DNA of 64,000 bases from Splendidivirga corallicola (GTDB lineage Bacteria > Bacteroidota > Bacteroidia > Cytophagales > Cyclobacteriaceae), in NCBI GenBank assembly GCA_030442035.1, contig JAUJEA010000002.1:701189-765188 (forward strand), written 5' to 3'. The position numbers and the translations under genes are program-made. Below, piece by piece: positions 1 to 9,275 of the stretch (positions are counted from its first letter, which is position 1; the number at the start of each line of letters is the position of its first letter). Below the pieces are notes generated by a model. That model was not told the origin of the DNA, did no database searches, and saw only the letters and a program-made list of their open reading frames with translations.

Positions 1-435
1 CAAGGCGGATTCGACATTATCATCAGTCTCATTCAGACCAGCTATAAAGGCCTTTTCTAAAGAGTCATTTCTTTGGTAAAACTGTTGAAAGAACTTTATA
101 AAGTATAAGGTGTCTGTAGTATTAAAGGTTCTATGCTTAAAGTCAAGGAATCTTTTAAGGTCCTTCTCTTTATGATTAAGAATAAAATCATAAGGAGCAT
201 TATCCATATAAGCAAATAACTCCTTACACTTATTGATTATCGTCTTCCTTTGGCCCCAGGCCAAGGTGGCAGCTATAAATCCACTGATCTCTATATCCTG
301 TTTCTTCCTGTATTGGTGAGGTATTGAAACCGGATCATAAGGAATAAATCCGGGTTCATTAAATTCTTCTACTTTGGAGTCAAGATATTCTTTTAGATGA
401 GATATTTCAGGATAATCTCCTTGGACAAGGCTCAT
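1..435 (-). CDS. DUF2400 / TIGR02757 family protein (3' end outside window)
   Basis: Reverse-strand reading gives about 145 residues from an ATG at 435 to the window edge with no stop, so the C-terminal part is missing. The N-terminus reads MSLVQGDYPEISHLKEYL and then contains DPVSIPHQYR, KQDIEISGFIAATLAWGQR and MDNAPYDFIL, which I recognise as the DUF2400/TIGR02757 family of about 250-270 residues, common in Bacteroidota. No biochemical function is established for the family. The start codon overlaps the stop of the upstream LysM gene (TAATG), so the two are almost certainly translated from one mRNA. Confidence 0.75.
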   Translation of the reverse strand, partial: MSLVQGDYPEISHLKEYLDSKVEEFNEPGFIPYDPVSIPHQYRKKQDIEISGFIAATLAWGQRKTIINKCKELFAYMDNAPYDFILNHKEKDLKRFLDFKHRTFNTTDTLYFIKFFQQFYQRNDSLEKAFIAGLNETDDNVESAL

Positions 436-1574
436 TAAGGAACGTAAGATATTTCTACAGGGAACCTGTCATTTATCGCTCCCAATTTTTCATATGCTGT
501 CTTTGATATTTTTATCAAAACTTTATCATTGTTTCCATCAGGAAGGTTTCCCACTACTCTGACAAAGACCCAGAGGTTATTCATTTCGTTTCTTACCTGC
601 ATAATAGTCCCTTTGGGAGCTGAATGGTGCAGAGCAAGGAATTTCTTTGTTTCGGAAGTATCTTCAATGACTTCTGCAATTCCACTTTCGATAACTTTCC
701 TGAACCCACTTGTATTTTTGTCCGGAGCCGGAGTTTGGTTCTGACGTCCCACCTGGATTGACCTGGTTACATCCGTTGCGGGTCTTTCATAAACTTCTTC
801 AACAACCTCTTTTTCATCTGGTTTGTCTAAAACCTCCTCTTTCTTCTCCTCTTTATTAGCTAATTGTGGTTTAGTGTTGGAAACAGCTCTTTCTTCTTCA
901 GAACCAACGATTAATTTTTGTCCTATTTTCAAATTGGTATCAGTAAGATTATTCCATTTCTTTAAATCGGAAACATTCACTTCATACTTTCTCGCAATAG
1001 AATACAGTGTCTGAGCCGATTCAACTGTGTGGACTATCTGTCCGGAGGATGTTTCCGGTACATCGATGCCGGATTCTGATTCCCGTGTTGATTGATTAAT
1101 TGAAGAAGTCTGTATGTCCAATCTTTGTCCCACATTCAAAGCTGTATTGGTCAAACTATTCCATTTAAGAATATCTTCCACACCAACGCCATATTTTCGT
1201 GAAATGGAGAACATGGTTTCTCCCTGCTTTACTGTATGCGCAATTCGACCTGAGGCAGAAGCAATATTCTCATCATTACTCGATGCATAGGGTACTCTAA
1301 TCGTTTGCTCGGTTTTCAATCCATTCTTTAATTGTGGATTAACTCCTGTGATATCGGAAACCGAAACATTGTATCTGCGCGATAAAGCAAATAATGTTTC
1401 TCCGAATTCAACTTTATGCAGAATAAATGTTTTGCCATCTTTTTTCTCCAGCCCAACGGAATCACTTAAGTAGACAATATTGGAAATGGGAAGTGCTGAA
1501 ACTGGCAGGGAAAAGGACAAACTTAATAAGCACCAAATAATCAAGCGCAATCCGTAATTTTTTGTAGGTCTCAT
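435..1574 (-). CDS. Secreted LysM protein with C-terminal RlpA-like double-psi barrel
   Basis: 379 residues. A signal peptide (about 1-27) is followed by three LysM repeats at about 50-96, 111-155 and 179-222, each with the GETLFALSRRY-like start and a terminal GQ-L-I/V segment, so the protein should bind peptidoglycan outside the inner membrane. A low-complexity Glu/Lys linker (about 225-270) leads to a C-terminal domain (about 290-379) with ALHHSAPKGTIMQVRN and ISKTAYEKLG, which match the RlpA-like double-psi beta barrel. The catalytic Asp of true RlpA lytic transglycosylases (VRVNDRGP region) is absent; this copy reads VRVVGNLPDG. A binding or structural role is therefore more likely than glycan cleavage. 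It precedes and overlaps the DUF2400 gene. Confidence 0.85.
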   Translation of the reverse strand: MRPTKNYGLRLIIWCLLSLSFSLPVSALPISNIVYLSDSVGLEKKDGKTFILHKVEFGETLFALSRRYNVSVSDITGVNPQLKNGLKTEQTIRVPYASSNDENIASASGRIAHTVKQGETMFSISRKYGVGVEDILKWNSLTNTALNVGQRLDIQTSSINQSTRESESGIDVPETSSGQIVHTVESAQTLYSIARKYEVNVSDLKKWNNLTDTNLKIGQKLIVGSEEERAVSNTKPQLANKEEKKEEVLDKPDEKEVVEEVYERPATDVTRSIQVGRQNQTPAPDKNTSGFRKVIESGIAEVIEDTSETKKFLALHHSAPKGTIMQVRNEMNNLWVFVRVVGNLPDGNNDKVLIKISKTAYEKLGAINDRFPVEISYVP

Positions 1575-2014
1575 AGCTTTTTAATGTTACCCTTTTTAGA
1601 AATCACCGGCTTGTTAAAATCATTCTGCAAACCTTATAAAAATTCTTACAAAAAGGTTAAAACTATATTTATTCTATTCATTGCCTAAAATAACAAAATA
1701 GTTTTTAATGGTAAAAATAAGTAAGAAATTCTTATAGATCGTGCCAGAAGTGTGTTTTCATTGAACCGATTCATAATCAACTGTATAGATTAAAACGGAT
1801 ATTTCAATTAATTATTTTTTAATTATTTCTTCTCGGTCTTTCCCGGAAAAAGTTCGATCACCTATCTACATTCCTAAAAACATCAAGTTTATTGAATCGT
1901 AAACTTTAAGTAGGAGAAGAAATTTTATTCCATGTAGTCTGGTAATGAACAGTTCATTTTAATGTTTTTTAAAAGTATCTTAACAATAATTTTTAACTAA
2001 TTCTAAAGTTTAAA
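1575..2014. other. Divergent intergenic region
   Basis: 440 AT-rich bases between the divergent LysM and NfeD genes. It must carry both promoters, but I see no exact TAnnTTTG element, no convincing reading frame and no RNA structure. Confidence 0.5.
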
Positions 2015-3412
2015 ATGGCAAACATGACTAAATCATTTTCTTTTAAACCAGCCAAAAACATTTTTTTGCCATGTTTTATGCTCTTTTCTATTATGGCCTT
2101 TTTTTCCCGATCAATCACATTGGCACAAACACCGGAAAGTGATACTGTTGATAAAGTTCTATTGATGCATATTCAGCAGACTATTGATCCCAGAATAAAT
2201 CGTTATGTGAATCTGGGGTTAAAAGAGGCAGATAACGAGGAAGTTGATTACATAGTCATTGAAATGGATACCTATGGAGGTGCATTGACTGATGCCGATG
2301 ACATCAGAACCATGTTGTTGAATTACGAAAAGCCAATATTCGTGTTTATTAATAAAGATGCCGCATCCGCCGGAGCATTGATTTCTATTGCTTGCGACAG
2401 TATATATATGGCTCCCGGATCAAGCATTGGGGCTGCAACGGTAGTTACTCAGGATGGCCAGGCAGCCCCTGATAAATATCAATCGTATATGCGGTCTATC
2501 ATGCGGTCAACAGCCGAAGCAAAAGGAAGAGATCCACAAATAGCTGAAGCCATGGTTGATGAAAATCTTGAAGTTCCAGGTATATCTGAGGAAGGGCAGG
2601 TGATTACTTTTTCAACTTCAGAGGCCATCGAACATGGATTTTGCGAAGCGGAGGTAAACAGTATTGAGGATGTTTTAGATCTTAACAACATCAAGAATTA
2701 TGAAATTATCGAATTTAAACTGGGTGCAACGGAAAAAATTATTTCATTTTTCCTAAATCCATTTATTAGTGGCATCCTTATCCTGATAATCATAGGAGGA
2801 ATTTATTTTGAATTGCAGACTCCCGGTGTTGGTTTTCCCCTGATAGCTTCAATTGTCGCAATGGCCTTATATTTTACTCCCTATTATCTTAATGGGCTTG
2901 CCGAAAATTGGGAGATTGCTATTTTCTTTGTCGGAATCGCACTCATAATTCTGGAAATTTTTGTAATCCCTGGCTTTGGTGTAGCTGGGATATCCGGAAT
3001 TATCTGCACCGTAGGTTCGCTGGTCCTGGCTATGTTGAACAATGATATTTTTGACTTCTCCTTCGTTAGACCAGGAGAAATCTTCCTTGCACTAACAACA
3101 ACCCTGGCAGGATTCTCAGGAGCATTCATTGTGATGTTCATTGGAGGAGTCAAATTAACTCAAACCAGAGCCTTCAAAAGAATAGCTCTCCAAGATACAC
3201 AGGATAGTTCCGAAGGTTTTACTTCCAATTTCAAAGAAGAGGCTTTTACAGGAAAAACAGGCATTGCTTATACCGTATTGAGACCTAGTGGAAAAATTAT
3301 GATCGGTGAGGAAATATACGATGCCTATACCAGAGGAAATTATATTAACAAAGGCGAAAAAGTGATTGTAATAAGCGATGAAGGAACATCCCTGAAAGTA
3401 AAAAAGGCTTGA
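2015..3412 (+). CDS. NfeD-family membrane-bound ClpP-class serine protease
   Basis: 465 residues. A signal/anchor (about 1-38) is followed by a ClpP/crotonase-fold protease domain (about 48-230). The nucleophile region reads KDAASAGALISIACDSIYM and is followed by PGSSIGAATVV. A Lys in DKYQSYMRS sits where the Ser-Lys dyad base of NfeD proteases lies. Several transmembrane helices follow (about 245-395), then a short soluble C-terminal NfeD domain (about 405-465) of the OB-fold type. This is the long form of NfeD (protease plus membrane plus OB). Homologues cleave membrane proteins such as stomatins in archaea; no stomatin gene is visible next to it here. Seen: architecture and motifs. Inferred: membrane protein quality control. 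Confidence 0.85.
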   Translation: MANMTKSFSFKPAKNIFLPCFMLFSIMAFFSRSITLAQTPESDTVDKVLLMHIQQTIDPRINRYVNLGLKEADNEEVDYIVIEMDTYGGALTDADDIRTMLLNYEKPIFVFINKDAASAGALISIACDSIYMAPGSSIGAATVVTQDGQAAPDKYQSYMRSIMRSTAEAKGRDPQIAEAMVDENLEVPGISEEGQVITFSTSEAIEHGFCEAEVNSIEDVLDLNNIKNYEIIEFKLGATEKIISFFLNPFISGILILIIIGGIYFELQTPGVGFPLIASIVAMALYFTPYYLNGLAENWEIAIFFVGIALIILEIFVIPGFGVAGISGIICTVGSLVLAMLNNDIFDFSFVRPGEIFLALTTTLAGFSGAFIVMFIGGVKLTQTRAFKRIALQDTQDSSEGFTSNFKEEAFTGKTGIAYTVLRPSGKIMIGEEIYDAYTRGNYINKGEKVIVISDEGTSLKVKKA

Positions 3413-3481
3413 AGCGCTCAATTGTATATTGAGAAAATAATCCATTTCTTTGGGCTTATTTTTTGGTAATCTATTGATGTT

Positions 3482-4216
3482 ATGAAAATCCTGGGAATAA
3501 TTCCTGCTCGTTACGGCTCAACACGGTTTCCTGCTAAAGCATTGGCATTGCTGGGTAAAAAAACAATTGTTCAACGAGTTTATGAGCAGGCATTAAAAGC
3601 AAAATCACTAGACAAAGTAATTATTGCAACAGACCATAGTAAAATTTATGATCATGTCATTGGTTTTGGAGGTGAAGTAACCATGACAAGTCAGGATCAC
3701 CGGAGTGGAACTGACCGATGCCATGAGGCCTTTTCTAAAGAAAAGGATCATTTCGATTATATCATCAATATTCAGGGAGATGAACCCTTTATTGATCCCA
3801 AACAAATAGATTTACTAGCCAGGTGTTTTGATAATTCCGTACAACTTGCCACTTTGATCAAAAGAATAAGTGATGCCAAGATCTTATTCGATCCCAATGT
3901 AGTAAAAGTCATCACCAACACTAATTCAGAAGCCATATATTTCAGCAGGGAGACTATACCACACCTGAGAGGAGTGGACAAAGCCAAATGGTTAGAAAAA
4001 CATTCATATTATAAGCATATTGGAATTTATGGTTATCGCGCGGATATTTTGAAAAGCATTACAAAGCTGTCAGCCTCCTCTCTGGAAAAGGCAGAGTCTC
4101 TGGAACAACTCAGATGGATAGAAAATGGCTATAAAATACGAGTGGCAGAAACACAGATTGAGGCTATCGGTATCGATACACCTGAAGATCTTGAAAAAGC
4201 TAAGGAACTGATTTAG
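3482..4216 (+). CDS. kdsB: 3-deoxy-manno-octulosonate cytidylyltransferase (CMP-Kdo synthetase)
   Basis: 244 residues, normal for KdsB. The nucleotidyltransferase start IIPARYGSTRFPAKAL binds CTP, and NIQGDEPFI carries the metal-binding Asp. The enzyme activates Kdo with CTP in the cytoplasm for lipid A core assembly, so the organism makes an LPS-type outer membrane. It lies 69 bp downstream of the NfeD gene on the same strand and may be co-transcribed, although the products are functionally unrelated. The downstream permease gene converges on it. Confidence 0.95.
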   Translation: MKILGIIPARYGSTRFPAKALALLGKKTIVQRVYEQALKAKSLDKVIIATDHSKIYDHVIGFGGEVTMTSQDHRSGTDRCHEAFSKEKDHFDYIINIQGDEPFIDPKQIDLLARCFDNSVQLATLIKRISDAKILFDPNVVKVITNTNSEAIYFSRETIPHLRGVDKAKWLEKHSYYKHIGIYGYRADILKSITKLSASSLEKAESLEQLRWIENGYKIRVAETQIEAIGIDTPEDLEKAKELI

Positions 4217-4283
4217 CGATTTTCCAGATTTTTTGATCCGAATTATACAATCTTCTAACAAAAAAATAGTCACGTTTCAAATA

Positions 4284-6662
4284 CTACTCGTAGAGCAGTG
4301 TCTCAGCTGGATTTCTATTTGCGGCTTTCATTGTATGGAACCATGTAGTTATCAATGTAATGGCAGCAGAAAATATCAAGGCTATAAAAAAGAACCAGGC
4401 TCCAATACTAATTTTATAGGTGAAATTTTCAAGCCATTTATTCATCACATAAAATGAAATGGGAATTGCTATGATATTGGCAAGAATAATCTTTTTTAGG
4501 AATTTATTGGAAAGGAGCATTAGAATCTTGAGTGAAGTGGCTCCGCAAACCTTTCTAATGGCAATTTCTTTGTTTTTCTTCTTAACCGTAAAAAAGGTGA
4601 GCCCATAGAGTCCCGCAAGCCCCAGCATAATAGCCAATAAAGTAAACACGAAAATCAGTATGTTGAATTTGATCTCTGACTTATAGATTTGATAAAAAGA
4701 ATCTGTCATGAAGGAAAACTCAAAGGGAGTATAAGGAAGTATCTCTTGCCATATCGTTTCCAATCGAGCGATCGTGGTTGTCAGATTCTGTGGAAGCATT
4801 CTAACCGATATAAATTGAAATTGATCGTTCCAGGGTTTATTGGTTATTATAAGTGGTGCAATTTTTTCATGAACAGTAGTGTAATGGAAATCCTTCACTA
4901 CACCAATCACTTCATGTTCACCATTTCTTTGGATGGTTTTCCCAATGGGGTCTTTCCAACCCATCCATTTCACAAAAGCCTCATTGACTAAATAATTGTT
5001 TTTATCACTCGTAATATCAGTTGAAAAATTACGCCCTAGCAAAATTTCGATTTGCATTGTTTCAAGATAGCCATCATCAACATCAAGTACGTTTATGATG
5101 ACTGGTGAGGTAATATCCTCTGGAATATAACCATTGCTGGTCAAACCTGCACCAGGTATCTCAGATGAGGCCCCAATTGACTCAATATTTGCTTCCTTTA
5201 AAAAACGCTCCTTCAAAAGCTCATATTTCTTTGATGCATTTTCATCTGTCAGAGGAAGATTGACAATATAATCCTGGCTATATCCCAAGTCCTTATTCTT
5301 GGCATACTTTACCTGGTCGTATATAATGAATGTGCAGGTAAATAAAATAATCGAAATAGTAAATTGAATGATTACCAGAACGTTTCTGAAATTCACACGA
5401 CCTGGTTTGTTGAAAGCTTGCCCCTTTAAGGACTGAGTTGTATTTGTTGAAGCCATATACCAGGAAGGGTATATCCCTGATATCAGACCAAGTAGTATTA
5501 TGAAAGAGACAAAATAGATAATTTTCGTAACACTAAGCCATGATAGAAATTGGATATCCTTTTCCAGAAATCCACTATAATATGGTGTGATAAGTTCAAC
5601 AAAAATTAATGCGATCCCAAAGGCAAATAATACTGTCAGAACCGATTCTATAAGTATCTGCGACATGAGATTCTTTTTGGAAGCTCCCAGAACCTTTCGC
5701 ACAGACATTTCTTTAAATCGATTGATTGCACTGGCTGTAGTGATACTGATATAGTTAATACAAGCCATCAATACAATAAAAAAAGCAATTATTGAAAAGA
5801 TGTAAATACTCGTAAGATTACCTGCGGTAATGTGCTCGTCATGTGTTTGAGAATGAAGATAAACGCTTTCCAAGGGAGTGAGATATGCATCATCTTTCAG
5901 ACCATATTCAGCATAAGCTCGATTGATCTTTTCCCACATGAAGGCGGGAAACTTTTGTTCTAACTTTAGAGGATCTGCATCATTTCTCAACATTAAATAG
6001 GAATAGTAATTGTGCCCGCCATTCCAACCCAAAAAAATTTGATCATCACGTAAAAGCGTAGGAAATGAAATAATGGCTTGAAACTGGATGTGAGAGTTTA
6101 CAGGGACATCTTCTATGATACCATTTACTTTGTAATCATGGCCGTCTCCCAAATTAACAACTCGTCCAAGTGCTGGTTCGTCTCCAAAGATTTTAGCTGC
6201 CGTTGATTGTGTGAGTACCATTGAAAAAGGACCACTTAATGCTTTTGAAGAACTGCCTTCAAAAAATCTGAAAGAAAAAACATCAAAGAAATTCGCGTCT
6301 GCATAGATCGTTCTATCAATCTTTAAGCTTTTCTCTTGATACCGGAAGATTTTAGGTTGATGAGGAGTAAATCTCACAGCATTTATAATCTCCGGAAATG
6401 TTTTTTCCAATTCCGGTGCGAGTGACGAAACGTATATAGAGCTGTTTGATTCCAATTCTCCATCGGCAATCGATCTAACTCCAACTCTGTATATTGATTT
6501 TGAGTTCTCATGGAACGAATCATAATGAAGTTCATAATCCACATAAAGGTATATGAGGCTAGCAGATGTGATTCCTATTGCCAAACCAATAATGTTAATT
6601 AAGCTTAGCCAGGAATTCCTTTTGAGATTTTTAAGGGCGGTTTTTACAAAAATAGCAAACAT
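4284..6662 (-). CDS. FtsX-like ABC transporter permease (MacB_PCD type)
   Basis: 792 residues with two homologous halves. Each half has an N-terminal membrane helix, a periplasmic MacB_PCD-like domain and three C-terminal helices of the FtsX permease fold (near 285-400 and 680-790). The conserved cytoplasmic motif FKEMSVRKVLGAS in half one and KEIAIRKVCGAT in half two marks the contact to an ATPase. Such tandem permeases are numerous in Cytophagales and are usually guessed to act in peptide or lipoprotein export or mechanotransmission. No ATP-binding partner gene lies beside it, so it probably uses an ATPase encoded elsewhere. Substrate unknown. Confidence 0.85.
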   Translation of the reverse strand: MFAIFVKTALKNLKRNSWLSLINIIGLAIGITSASLIYLYVDYELHYDSFHENSKSIYRVGVRSIADGELESNSSIYVSSLAPELEKTFPEIINAVRFTPHQPKIFRYQEKSLKIDRTIYADANFFDVFSFRFFEGSSSKALSGPFSMVLTQSTAAKIFGDEPALGRVVNLGDGHDYKVNGIIEDVPVNSHIQFQAIISFPTLLRDDQIFLGWNGGHNYYSYLMLRNDADPLKLEQKFPAFMWEKINRAYAEYGLKDDAYLTPLESVYLHSQTHDEHITAGNLTSIYIFSIIAFFIVLMACINYISITTASAINRFKEMSVRKVLGASKKNLMSQILIESVLTVLFAFGIALIFVELITPYYSGFLEKDIQFLSWLSVTKIIYFVSFIILLGLISGIYPSWYMASTNTTQSLKGQAFNKPGRVNFRNVLVIIQFTISIILFTCTFIIYDQVKYAKNKDLGYSQDYIVNLPLTDENASKKYELLKERFLKEANIESIGASSEIPGAGLTSNGYIPEDITSPVIINVLDVDDGYLETMQIEILLGRNFSTDITSDKNNYLVNEAFVKWMGWKDPIGKTIQRNGEHEVIGVVKDFHYTTVHEKIAPLIITNKPWNDQFQFISVRMLPQNLTTTIARLETIWQEILPYTPFEFSFMTDSFYQIYKSEIKFNILIFVFTLLAIMLGLAGLYGLTFFTVKKKNKEIAIRKVCGATSLKILMLLSNKFLKKIILANIIAIPISFYVMNKWLENFTYKISIGAWFFFIALIFSAAITLITTWFHTMKAANRNPAETLLYE

Positions 6663-6730
6663 GGTTTATATTGAGTATTTGACTTATTAAATAGTGAGAG
6701 TAAGACCCAATGATCAATTAAGCATCTACT

Positions 6731-6770
6731 AAAAAGCCATACAATGATACTTGTCATTGTATGGCTTTTT
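6731..6770 (-). terminator. 17-bp hairpin terminator after the acyl-CoA ligase gene
   Basis: A perfect 17-bp inverted repeat (left arm 6731-6747, right arm 6754-6770) with a 6-base loop, A-tract on one side and T-tract on the other. It lies between the acyl-CoA ligase gene and the permease gene, both on the minus strand, and separates their transcripts. Confidence 0.85.
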
Positions 6771-6837
6771 ATTTCAAATCCACCTCAAGAACGCTACATT
6801 CAATATCTGAGGGAAAGTGCGTTTGATCAATATATTG

Positions 6838-8511
6838 TTATTGAGCCTCTTCCTCTTCTTTCAGCACTCTTCTGAGTATTTTGCCAACGTTTGACTTAGG
6901 AAGTTCCTTTCTAAATTCCACATATTTAGGCACTTTATAGCCTGTCATATTCTCCTTACAAAACTCAATTAGCTCCTCTTCCTCTAAGCTCTCATCTTTT
7001 TTCACCACATACACTTTTACAACTTCCGTGGATCTTTCATCCGGGACTCCAATAGCTCCGACTTCCAGCACTTTTGGATGTGAGCTCACTACATTTTCAA
7101 CCTCATTAGGGTATACATTAAAGCCTGACACACAGATCATTTCTTTTTTTCTATCTACGATCTTAATAAATCCGTCCTCATCGATTACCCCCATATCACC
7201 GGTTCTTATCCAATCTACCAGAAAAACCTTTTGTGTTTCGTCCGGGCGTTCCCAGTAACCCTTCATAATTTGAGGTCCACGTGCACATATTTCACCTACT
7301 TCTCCTACTTCCACAACCTGGTCATCGTCATCAATCAATTTAATTTCAGTACTTGGTAATGGAAGTCCAATTGTACCCAATCTTTCGGAATCGTCGATAG
7401 GATTGCAGGACAGAACCGGAGAAGTTTCTGTCAATCCATATCCTTCTGCAAGGGCTGTACCGGTAACTTTTTTCCACTCAAGGGCCACCGCATCCTGAAC
7501 AGCCATCCCACCTCCAACGGCGATCTTCAGTGAAGCGAAATTCACATTCTTAAATTCCTCCTGATTTAAGAGGCCGTTGAATAAAGTATTCACACCGGTT
7601 AATACTGTGAAGGGATATTTCTTTAAATCCTTGATAAAGGCTTTCATATCCCTGGGATTGGTGATCAATATATTTTTCGCACCGATTTTCAGCATAGCCA
7701 AGCAATTCACGGTAAGCGCAAAAATATGGTAAAGCGGAAGTGCCGTGATCACAGTCTCCTCCTTTTCTCTTAGTTTTGGGATCATCCAACCAGAGATCTG
7801 TTCCATATTGGCTATGATATTTCGGTGAGTTAACATAGCACCCTTTGCGACTCCTGTTGTTCCACCTGTATATTGTAAAAATGCAATGTCCTCACCATGC
7901 AATGACGGACGATCGTAAGTCGCTTTTTTTCCAGCTTTTAAAACACTTTTAAATCTAAGAGCATCAGGTAAATGATAAGGAGGCACCATTTTTTTGACCT
8001 TCTTAACCACAAAATTTACTAATGGCCCTTTCAACCCCTTGAGCATATCGCCAATTTCCGTAATGATAACTGTAGAAATGTCAGTTTTATCAAGAATCTT
8101 TTCAAGATTATTTGCAAAGTTTGCCAGTATTATCAGCACCTTAGCTCCGGAATCTTTGAACTGATGCTCCATTTCTCTCGAAGTATACAATGGATTGGTA
8201 TTGACCACAGTCATACCCGCACGCAAAGCGCCAAACATAGCAATTGGATATTGTAACAAATTAGGCATTTGAATAGCCACACGATCACCTTTTTGCAAAC
8301 CAACAACTTTTTGTAAATAAGCAGCAAAATGCTCACTTAAGGTATCCAGTTGATTGAATGTCAATGCTGTGCCCATGTTCTCATAGGCAACCATGTCGCC
8401 ATATTTTGTAGAACATTCTTCAAACAGTTCCAAAATTGAGGCATAGTTATCAGGATTGATTTCTCTGGGTACTCCGGTAGGGTAATGATTAAACCACGAA
8501 TAATTATCCAT
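6838..8511 (-). CDS. fadD: Long-chain fatty acid--CoA ligase
   Basis: 557 residues, typical of bacterial FadD. The AMP-binding P-loop reads YTGGTTGVAKGAMLTHRN (about 213-230), followed by GYGLTETSPV and the C-terminal hinge DRKKEMICVSGFNVYPNEVE with the conserved Lys near the end (SNVGKILRR). The protein activates fatty acids as acyl-AMP and then acyl-CoA, for beta-oxidation or membrane lipid recycling. It is monocistronic: a strong terminator follows and a non-coding region precedes. A -7-like TATCTTTA is at 8526-8533 on the reverse strand. The fadD symbol is given by family; a more specific acyl-CoA synthetase is possible. Confidence 0.9.
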   Translation of the reverse strand: MDNYSWFNHYPTGVPREINPDNYASILELFEECSTKYGDMVAYENMGTALTFNQLDTLSEHFAAYLQKVVGLQKGDRVAIQMPNLLQYPIAMFGALRAGMTVVNTNPLYTSREMEHQFKDSGAKVLIILANFANNLEKILDKTDISTVIITEIGDMLKGLKGPLVNFVVKKVKKMVPPYHLPDALRFKSVLKAGKKATYDRPSLHGEDIAFLQYTGGTTGVAKGAMLTHRNIIANMEQISGWMIPKLREKEETVITALPLYHIFALTVNCLAMLKIGAKNILITNPRDMKAFIKDLKKYPFTVLTGVNTLFNGLLNQEEFKNVNFASLKIAVGGGMAVQDAVALEWKKVTGTALAEGYGLTETSPVLSCNPIDDSERLGTIGLPLPSTEIKLIDDDDQVVEVGEVGEICARGPQIMKGYWERPDETQKVFLVDWIRTGDMGVIDEDGFIKIVDRKKEMICVSGFNVYPNEVENVVSSHPKVLEVGAIGVPDERSTEVVKVYVVKKDESLEEEELIEFCKENMTGYKVPKYVEFRKELPKSNVGKILRRVLKEEEEAQ

Positions 8512-9024
8512 ATCAAAAATCAGGGTAAAGATAAACTGAAGAGATAGATCTCATCATAAAGTAATTAGAGCAAATTAATTGATTTAAAAGAATGGAACAA
8601 AAAAATAATCCGAATATATCGGAAGAAAGATAACCAACTGAAAATATCGATGCAAAAGGTTATTGGTATTGTGTTGAAGTGCTTAAATGTTGAGGTGCTT
8701 AAGTTGAAAAATGTCTTAATCTATCAAAAAGGGGACTTATTTGAATAGAAGCTATTCATTATATGCTGCAGACCGGTAAGTGCCTGGTATAAGAAAATAA
8801 CAATCAGCAGGTAAATTTTGTGATCTCTTTCTGAAAAGTATTGATAATAACCACCTAAATAGTTGCATTAGGCTTTAAATTTAACACTCATTCCCAGGCA
8901 ATCACCATTTTGGATTGATCTCCCGATTTTCCGCTTGATCCACAATGGTATTCAAGCCATAAAAGCAAAAAAGAGGAACCGAAGCGGAACCCCTTTTAAA
9001 TAAACAACATAAACCCAAAAAAAG
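8512..9024. other. Non-coding stretch upstream of the acyl-CoA ligase gene
   Basis: About 510 bases without a credible gene. It holds the fadD promoter region, two direct copies of TTGA(A/G)GTGCTTAA at 8674-8686 and 8690-8702, and the terminator of the tRNA-like gene at its right end. Confidence 0.5.
8967..8997 (-). terminator. Rho-independent terminator of the tRNA-like gene
   Basis: On the minus strand AAAAGGGG pairs with CCTCTTTT (one G-U). An inner CCG-CTT-CGG hairpin is separated by a symmetric TT/TT loop, and a T run follows. It lies about 28 bases past the 3' end of the tRNA-like gene, in the right direction to end its transcript. Confidence 0.75.
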
Positions 9025-9147
9025 CTGTAGGGGAAGGATTCGAACCTTCAAGGAGCAGTTAGCTACACACAAGCTCTATATGTAGTTTGTCCAAAATTCT
9101 CCACCCCCGAGACAGGAGGGCATGTCTGCCAATTTCATCACCCTACA
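9025..9147 (-). tRNA. Atypical class II tRNA-like gene, apparent anticodon GUC
   Basis: Reading the minus strand from 9147: acceptor TGTAGGG (9147-9141) pairs perfectly with CCCTACA (9032-9026). D arm ATG/CAT has a Leu-type loop with GG. Anticodon stem CCCTC/GGGGG encloses loop CTGTCTC, so U33 is followed by GUC. T arm GAAGG/CCTTC encloses TTCGAAT. The discriminator is G and CCA is not encoded. The variable region is about 54 nt, closed by GGAG/CTCC with an inner 7-bp hairpin (CTACATA/TGTGTAG). All cloverleaf stems pair, so this looks like a maintained RNA. The anticodon (Asp) does not fit a class II body (Leu, Ser, Tyr), and position 37 is a pyrimidine. It may be a pseudo-tRNA, a diverged Leu/Ser tRNA or a non-decoding RNA. 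Confidence 0.6.
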
Positions 9148-9275
9148 GTGTTTGTTTTAAATTGACAATTCAAAATTAATAAAAGCGTAAAAAAATTAAA
9201 ATATTTTTAATAAATTTACATAAAATTTACATTTCATTTACACAAACAACTTTATTATTAATAAATCAACAAAAT

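Noticed and set aside
529..744. Plus-strand frames opposite the LysM gene
   Set aside because: Antisense shadow of a strongly supported gene; no motif.
9025..9147. Possibility that this is part of tmRNA or a selenocysteine tRNA
   Set aside because: Too short for tmRNA and no tag frame; anticodon is not UCA and the acceptor is 7 bp rather than 8.
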